A stretch of 64,000 nt of DNA from Massospora cicadina. Lineage: Eukaryota > Entomophthoromycota > Entomophthoromycetes > Entomophthorales > Entomophthoraceae. The notes beneath the pieces are model-generated. The model did not search any database. It was not told the DNA's origin and saw only the letters and a list, made by a program, of their open reading frames with translations. The DNA lies in assembly GCA_022478985.1 (NCBI GenBank), contig JAKSZP010000177.1, forward strand, positions 1-64,000. Direction: 5' to 3'. The position numbers and the translations under genes were made by a program. Positions 57,909 to 64,000 of the stretch are shown here, in pieces (position 1 is the stretch's first letter; every line of letters starts with the position of its first letter).

Positions 57909-58931
57909 TGTAAGCCTTGGGGAACAACCATTGGGGCTGGACTGGGATAAATTCCCATTCTGACCTAAAAAGGAAAAAAGCCAGTGGCTGTTACTTTTGT
58001 CGCCCTGGACAATTTAGCCCATATGGTGGATGAGAGGTGGGTAATGGTGTATCCCTTGTGGATCAAGCCTTTTTAGCCCATGATTACCAACAAAGAGACG
58101 GTATGTAAAATTTCAGAGTTATGCCAGGAGGTCATGGAGTGTAGCTGCCATCGTCAGCAAAAAGGTGGTTAGCACATATCCCCAGGAGGGGGTATGCGCG
58201 AATTTAAGTACTACAAAAAGGTCAAGTCACATTCCGCCAAAAGAGGGAAAGTCATATTTTACTAAAATTAAGGGCACAAGTTAGTTTTCAACTCAGAATT
58301 TCTCATCCGACAGGTTTCCACCACAATTGTGCAAACAAGCCTGTCACCAACAGGTTTGTGCGTAGGCAATCCTTTCCCACCCAATGGAACAGGACATATG
58401 TGGCCTGGTCATGGATGCAACCTGCTGACTGATGGAGGCATTGGCATCATCATAACAAGTGTGGTAGCAGCAGAATGAACATTAAAATCAAAGACTTCAA
58501 ATTGAATCTGCCCAATCAGGTCAGATCCAAGCCAGTCTCAGAAAAAAGTTTGGGATGCCTATCTGCTAAAATTGAATCATGAAATGTTATCAATGGCAGT
58601 GTTCTTACTCTCAGTTCCATTGTGAGAGCATTTAGACAACAGTCCCCAACAGGTAACACTGTCACTCCATATTTTCCTACTGCTCTTTTATGTTTCAATA
58701 AAATATTCCAATTTCTAATATTCAAATTTAGTTTTGTGTTTAAAGCTTTTTTTGAATAATTAGTGGTGATGGTTTTATTTTTGAAATCCCTGGCTAGTCC
58801 TAATGACTGTCTATTTCATTTTCAATATGTCAATTTAGATGGCTGTACCACAGATATTTTGGCTAGCGTTCTGGGTGGCCACTCTCCTGGGGCTCAAGGC
58901 CATCTTTATATTATCATCACGCCCCATGACA
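57909..58931 (+). repeat. 3' LTR of E1
   Basis: Starts TGTAAGCCTTGGGGAACAAC and ends CCATGACA; partner of 52976-53978. It is preceded by the purine-rich AGGAAAAGGTAA. Confidence 0.85.
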
Positions 58932-59256
58932 ATTAGCCCCAGTTTCTATTTAGTGAGCATATAGGGCAACTGTTACCAACAGGTACCATTTTCACTCCAA
59001 TTTTTCGCTTTCCAGTTTTTAGTTTTAGTTATTTTTTTATATAATCTAACTTTATATGTAAGGTTAAGAAGTTTTCCAGACATTTAGTGGATATAATTTA
59101 TTATGGAAATTTCTGGCTATTAATAGCGGTTGCCCTACCCTCTTTCCATCCATCAATATGTATTGTTGTATCAAATGGTACTATGGCTGGTGTTCTGGGT
59201 GGTAACCCATCCAGAGGGCCAGCGCAGTCTTATTATTATCAGCCTTCTATATGACA
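58932..59256 (+). repeat. 5' LTR of E2, third piece
   Basis: Resumes after E1 with ATTAGCCCCAGTTTCTATTT and ends ATATGACA, like the E1 LTR end (CCATGACA). Its first part aligns with 63905-64000 (TTTCCAGTTTTTAGTTTTA in both). Confidence 0.78.
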
Positions 59257-60100
59257 TAATGAAGTGACCCAAGTTGTTGTCCTTCTCCACTATTCTCTGT
59301 CAGTGGGGTGCTGCGTTAGTTTTATGTTATGAATGGAAGGTCAAACCTTTGGTTAAGAAGGCGGTTGTTAAATGAAGGGCCTGTTCTTTAAATCAGACTT
59401 TTTATGCCGCGTTTAAGGAGTATCTCCTAACCCAAACAATAATGAGGTTTTCTTCCATATCAAGGGTGAAACTCCTATTCTATAATTCCTCACGCCTGTC
59501 CAGCTGTGATGGGTTGCACGTGTGGGTGTGTTATTTGTTCCTGATAAAAACTTTCTTCCTCAATCCACTGTTTTGTGTTCAGAAGACAGGATTCATGCAG
59601 TTAAGTTGGATGCTCCTGGGGGAGCTGAGCTTGGTGAATCCATTGATGCAATTGTTGTCAGCTCTCCCACAGATGGAAGTTGAGGTCGTTCAGGTGGCCA
59701 GAACCACAGTTTCCCCCCTTGAGGGTAAGATGACGGATGGGTTAGATCTTACCCCTTCTTTCCCAGTTATGTCTCATAGAGTTGCTAGTAAACAATATCA
59801 GGCCTACTTTTTGTTACCAATTAAAATTCAGTTAAGATCACTTGTGGTAAATGTTAGGCTCTTTTAAATACAGGAGCAGCTGGGAACTCTATGAGCTTGA
59901 AGGTCTCTCAGGATTTAGATCTAGATCTTGATGTAGGGTCATTGGTATTAAATGCAATCATCAGCCTCAATGACTTGCCATGTGGTGAGATAGCCTGTAA
60001 CATTTTCAGTGCATGAGTTCGGCTTCTTTGACCAACACACCTCAGTGCTGAATTTATTATTCCATGCTATCCTTGTGGTTAGTTAGTGGCGGAAGCAGTT
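59257..60100 (+). pseudogene. Gag and protease region of E2
   Basis: The open frame 59442-59867 lies over the Gag-protease join. It includes VEVVQVARTTVSPLEGK and YQAYFLLPIKIQLRSLVVNV, matching E1 (YQVNFLFLVQIQLGSQ). The protease site follows at 59861-59890 as LLNTGAAGNSMSL, with Asp changed to Asn (59867-59869). Gag itself is short and has no knuckle that I can see, as in E1. Confidence 0.6.
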
Positions 60101-61900
60101 ATTTTTACTGGAGCCAACCTTTTGTTGTTTGTGAACCCTCACACATGTGGTAAAGTTCCAATTATTGATACCTTTTCCCCTTCTAACCTAGTGGAGTCAA
60201 TTGTATCAACCCCACCCCCATGGCGTTGCCAGTGGACTCTCATTCCAGCTTTGGACAGTAAAAGGACATTTTAATATGGAAAAATAACCATCTTCCATCC
60301 CACTCCAGATATGATATGGCTTTTAGCTTGATAGTAGATGTAATTAATGTCATTTGTACTCTGTACCCTCATAAAGAGCAAGAAGGTAAGACCCTGGAGG
60401 TGTGGTTAGATGATAATCTCGTGAAAGGGTGAATATTTAAGCATTCCTCTCCTATTGCTTCTCACATAGCTTTTGCTCATAATGCTTATGGAACGTTGCA
60501 CCTCTGAATGGACTATAAGAATATTAAACTATTATTACTGTTCATGATTCTTATCCCCTCACCCTCAAGCAGGTGTTTGGTCAGATAATTGCAAAGTCCT
60601 GGGTGCTTTTTAAGCTTTATATAATGAACACATCTAACAAAATTAGGGATTCTGAAGGCCAAGAGTGGCTTAAGGCGGTTCAATTATAAAAGTGGGAACT
60701 TCCTGTTCCGTGTGTTACTTTTTAAGCTTAAAAAACGCCCCAGCCACATTCCAGTAAATGATTAATGATGTCATAAGTAACCTTCAGTTCACCTGTGCAG
60801 TAAAATATTGATGACATACATATGCATTCCCTTACTCCTGAACAGCATGAGAAGGACCTAGAGGTAGTGCTGATTGTGTTGCACAAGGCAGACCTTTATG
60901 CTAAACCCTCCAAATGTGAGTCTTTCAGTGAGGAGGTTACCTTCTTAGGAATCTTGGTCCTGAAGGATGGCTAAACGATTCTCATAGCAAGCTCAAAGCA
61001 AACCTCGCGTGGCCCACCCTACCGCCCAGAAGCAGTTGCTAAGTTTTTTGGTCACAATCATATTTTTGAAGAAATTCCCCTATATCCTCTTGCAGCTGTC
61101 AGCGCTGCGCACCCATTGATGGGTAATAATGTTCCAATAAAATGGATGGAGGAGTGCAACGGGCGTTTGATACCATCAAGGAGGTGTTCATGTCACCTCA
61201 CATTCTCAAACATGCAAACTCCACCAACCCTTTTGCATAGCATGAGACGCTTCATCAGCTGCCATAGGAGCAGTGCTTTAAGAGCATGACAGGACAGAAC
61301 ATCTGGTCACATATTTTAGGAACGTTTGCTTAAAATGAACAATCCTGGGCCATATACAATAATGAATTGGCCGCTGTGGTATAATCACTCACCCAATGTC
61401 TGTAATTCTTTAGTGCGCTCAGCATGAGATGACTGTGTGGACATATCATCAGGCCCTTATGTACTTCTAAAATTTGCAGAAGATGGCGCATTGAAAGGTC
61501 CATACATATATGATCTCTCTTAATTTTAACTTCAAATATGATTTCACCAAGAGTTCCTTGAATGTTCTTCAAAATACTTGAGTTGGAACCCTGCTTTGAG
61601 TCTGACAGATGTGGATGAGCAGGAGCTAACCATGATTGTCCTGCCAGCCCAAATCTTGGTTATTGCTCCTTCCGCAATTTTAGTGGTAGACTGAGCCCTT
61701 TATGTGCCTCTAGTCTCTCAGGTATCAGCAGGTCAAACAGCCTGCTTTGAGAGGCTGCAGCCGTTGGACCAGCTGGTACTTATGACGCATAAGCAGACCC
61801 ATTATTTATTGGCAGAGATGCAATTTGGTTCAGGTCATGAATGTGGGTTCTGCCCCAACTCTGCGACAGAATAATTTTTTCTTATAAAATAACCTCCTGC
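60101..61900 (+). pseudogene. Reverse transcriptase and RNase H region of E2
   Basis: Corresponds segment by segment to E1: KEQEGKTLEVWLDDNL (60370-60420), the IDDIHMHS box at 60807-60830 with both Asp codons but out of frame with its surroundings, EQHEKDLEVVLIVLHKADLY (60841-60900) and KPSKCESFSEEVTFLGILVL (60905-60960). RNase H (61130-61600) is broken into short pieces. No frame here exceeds about 80 codons. Clearly non-functional and more decayed than E1. Confidence 0.75.
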
Positions 61901-62920
61901 AATTGGCCATTTGTGAAACAAAAAAATGCCTTGATTTGGTAAAGCGGACTTATAACTAGCCAGGTATCTCCAAGGAAATCCTGCGTGGATCACTAAAAGC
62001 ATGACATGCATGTTGGCGAAATTGAAAAGTCAGGTAAGAATGATCTGCTACATCCCCTATAGTAGGCTGAAGGTACGTGGACCTCAGTATCAGTTGACTT
62101 CATTGTTGAGCTTCTTTGCTCTAAAAGTTTAATTCACTTATGGTGGTTGTGGGCTGCTTATCCAAATTTTCGCTCTTTATCCCATTTTTCATCAGCCATC
62201 ACCTCAGAGGGAATGGCCCAGTTTTTTGCGCGGCATGTGTTCTCAATGTTGGCTTGCATCAGGGGATTGTGAGTGATTAAGGCCTGCAGTTTATGGCGAG
62301 TTTTTGGACTGGACTACTGGCTATCTTGAAGATTAAGCTGTGCTGCTCCACAGCATACATCCACAGTCTTATGGCCATACATTTTAGGTTAACCTGATTT
62401 TCATACAGTGTTTTTGCAGCTACACTTCTGCTGTGCAGGATACCTGTGAGGATGATCTTCCATTGGTAAATTTGCATATAAAATCAATAGCACTCATGCA
62501 TCTACTGGTTTCTCACCATAATAGGCCATGCTATGGTATAACCCCTCAATTTATATTAGCCTATTCCTTCACCTGGATGTCCCTGCTGCGGCAGACCATG
62601 TGCAGAACATATAAGCACCCAAGCCTTGGTTCAAGAGCACCTGACCAAGGCAATTAGTGATTACAAGTGGTTTGCAGATCGCAAGCACCTCACCACCTAT
62701 GACATTAAGGTGGGTTCATTAGTTATGCTCAATAAGTGCCACTCACATTTAAAGGTTCAATTGCAGAATAACAGTGATCAAGTATTCTGGTCCTCACATG
62801 GTGCAGGAGGATCTGAGAATTGGAGCCTTCCAGTTGGACCTACCTGCTCATTGGAAGAAGCACTTGGTCTTCCATGCTTCCCATTTGTCTTCTAAGGGAA
62901 GGAACCCGCCATCCCCAAAA
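61901..62920 (+). pseudogene. Integrase of E2
   Basis: The core near 62060-62110 reads GTWTSVSVDFIVE with the first Asp. The later part near 62620-62895 reads VQEHLTKAISDYKWFADRKH, YDIKVGSLVMLNK, and in another frame LPAHWKKHLVFHASHLS, the standard segment between integrase and chromodomain (VFHxSLL). The middle catalytic region (62220-62400) is decayed: HQGIVSD and GLQFMASFW are only partly in frame. Confidence 0.75.
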
Positions 62921-62929
62921 CAATTGTAA

Positions 62930-63125
62930 TCAAGGGTTCAGAAGAAGCGGAGGTGGAAGCCAATTCAGAAAAATAGAAATTCCGTCACTCAGTGCAATAC
63001 TTGGTTGCCTGAAAGAGATTTTCTTCCTATGAGAACAGTTGAGCCAGTGCTCATGATTGTGCAAACTGCTGTGAGTTGGTAAGCCTTCCACATTGCACAC
63101 CCAGACAGTCCTTGCCCACCCCAGA
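62930..63125 (+). pseudogene. Chromodomain of E2
   Basis: GSEEAEVEANSEK, then FRHSVQYLVA in one frame, KRFSSYENS (WKGFxSYENS) and HDCANCCELV, and finally FHIAHPDSPCP after another frame change. The same order as in G0 (1-459) and E1. Aromatic-cage positions are in part replaced. Followed by AAAAAAGGGAAGGGTAA, the polypurine tract, at 63215-63230. Confidence 0.7.
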
Positions 63126-63230
63126 AAGTTGTCACTAGTTTGGAAATCAAGCTGCCTAAAGTGCACAAGAATGTTGCACTCACCCATGTTCTTGGTGGTT
63201 ATGCTCCTTCAATTAAAAAAGGGAAGGGTA

Positions 63231-64000
63231 ATTAAGCCTTAGGAACTACTTTTGCAGCTTAATCAGGAGAAATTCTCAGTTCAAACCAAGAAGGGGAGGA
63301 AGCCGGCGGCCATCCCTCTTGTCACCCTTAAAGAATTTACCCATGTGGTAGATAAAAGGTAAATAAAAGCATATCTTCTAATAATCGCTCCTCTTCATCC
63401 TCTGCTCACCATCAAGAGTCAGTTAGAAAAATCTGGGAGTTGTGTCAGGAGGTGACAATGGTTATAACCCATTGCCAGTGGAAGAGTATCAGCGATTGTC
63501 CACAAAAGGTTCCCTCCACTAGTTTGAGTTCTGCCAGCAAAATTAAATTGGTAACCAATGAAGATAAATTGATTGAGTCAATCTCTGGCTCTAAAATCAC
63601 CATCCGCCCTTCCCCTCTAATGCAAATACAACAAGTCCATCCATGACAGGTACAGGCGCAATTAAATATCTTCCCTACTTATTAAAACTGGCCATATGTG
63701 GCCTGGCCATGGGCGCAACATACTGTCCACTGGAGGAGTTTTCATCATCATTTCAAGTGTGATTGTGGTGAAGTAGATATTCTTTTTATTAAATTTGATA
63801 CCAATCTGACTGGGAAGGTTGGATCTGAGTAGGTAAGCAATCATTTAGAATGTCAATCCGCAATAACTGAATTACAAGATATTTTCTGACAAACGTGCAC
63901 TTAGTCCAATTACCCATCTAGTGAGCATGTAGGGCAGTGATTCAATAGGTAGCATTATTGCTATATTTTTCTCTTTCCAGTTTTTAGTTTTAATAGAGAA
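63231..64000 (+). repeat. 3' LTR of E2, cut by the window end
   Basis: Starts ATTAAGCCTTAGGAACTACT (TG changed to AT) and aligns in order with 44981-45619, 52929-52975 and 58932-59010. About 770 of an expected 1,000 bases are inside the window. Confidence 0.8.

Larger units (their letters stand above)
52976..58931 (+). mobile_element. Chromodomain Gypsy retrotransposon E1, inserted in the 5' LTR of E2
   Basis: LTRs of about 1.0 kb at 52976-53978 and 57909-58931 bound a 5.96-kb element. Left flank CTTAG (52971-52975) and right flank ATTAG (58932-58936) match 4/5. Downstream, E2 LTR sequence resumes (TTAGTGAGCATATAGGGCAA near 58952) as in 63932. E1 and E2 are relatives, so this is an insertion of one family member into another. 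The host element is only evident because its third LTR lies at 63231. Confidence 0.85.
44981..64000 (+). mobile_element. Chromodomain Gypsy retrotransposon E2, host of D and E1, right end outside the window
   Basis: E2 has a 5' LTR cut into three pieces (44981-45619, 52929-52975, 58932-59256), an internal region 59257-63230, and a 3' LTR from 63231 to beyond the window. The three pieces add up to about 1 kb, the LTR length of E1, and align in order with 63231-64000 as far as that goes. The element encodes protease, RT, RNase H, integrase and a chromodomain, all broken. Confidence 0.8.

Noticed and set aside
52976..64000. Tandem array of two elements sharing one LTR
   Set aside because: Sequence at 58932-59256 resumes the E2 LTR and the CTTAG/ATTAG flanks mark a separate insertion, so nesting explains the layout better than LTR-LTR recombination.
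1..64000. CRISPR arrays, bacterial operons, rRNA genes
   Set aside because: No regularly spaced repeats, no ribosome-binding-site-led gene clusters and no rRNA sequence were seen; all coding traces are eukaryotic transposable elements.

Overview
This is eukaryotic repeat DNA with no intact host gene that I can recognise. It is a nest of decayed retroelements, mostly Ty3/Gypsy long-terminal-repeat (LTR) elements, with a LINE fragment, a small tRNA-derived SINE family and a broken PIF1-type helicase in AT-rich spacer. Chromodomain-bearing Gypsy elements, a LINE reverse transcriptase of the GPDN / KAYDRVAW type, compact packing and CpG-directed decay would suit a fungus, perhaps a basidiomycete with a repeat-rich genome. 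The sequence alone does not settle this, and it carries no bacterial, phage or CRISPR features.

Layout. 1-1240: tail of a chromodomain Gypsy element (G0). 1241-3187 (-): LINE ORF2 with its 3' part missing. About 5040-13385 (+): copy 1 of an unfamiliar CCHC-knuckle protein (ORF1-like), split by Gypsy element B (5956-12653, -). 13386-15459: AT-rich DNA with three copies or pieces of a SINE. 15460-17216 (-): copy 2 of the ORF1-like gene. 17504-31713 (+): Gypsy element A, split between RNase H and integrase by Gypsy element F (22579-30192, +), which has an exact 5-bp target duplication. 31714-36710: AT-rich DNA with the helicase fragment, itself split by a GC-richer 0.8-kb insert. 36711-43979 (-): Gypsy element C. 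44981-64000 (+): chromodomain Gypsy element E2, running off the window. Its 5' LTR was hit twice, by element D (45620-52928) and by its relative E1 (52976-58931).

The elements have the standard order LTR-gag-protease-RT-RNase H-integrase-(chromodomain)-LTR, and all are broken by stops, frameshifts, catalytic substitutions or deletions. A, D and F share almost the same primer-binding site. A, B and C share a CCHC knuckle and a collagen-like Gly-X-Y tract in Gag. The LTR pair of F differs largely by CpG to TpG/CpA changes on both strands.

Least explained items: the ORF1-like family with two inverted copies; a largely open antisense frame between integrase and the 3' LTR of F; a four-unit repeat cassette present on both sides of the F pol region; the collagen-like Gag tract; and the helicase insert with a 13-bp duplication. 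All boundaries were read by eye.
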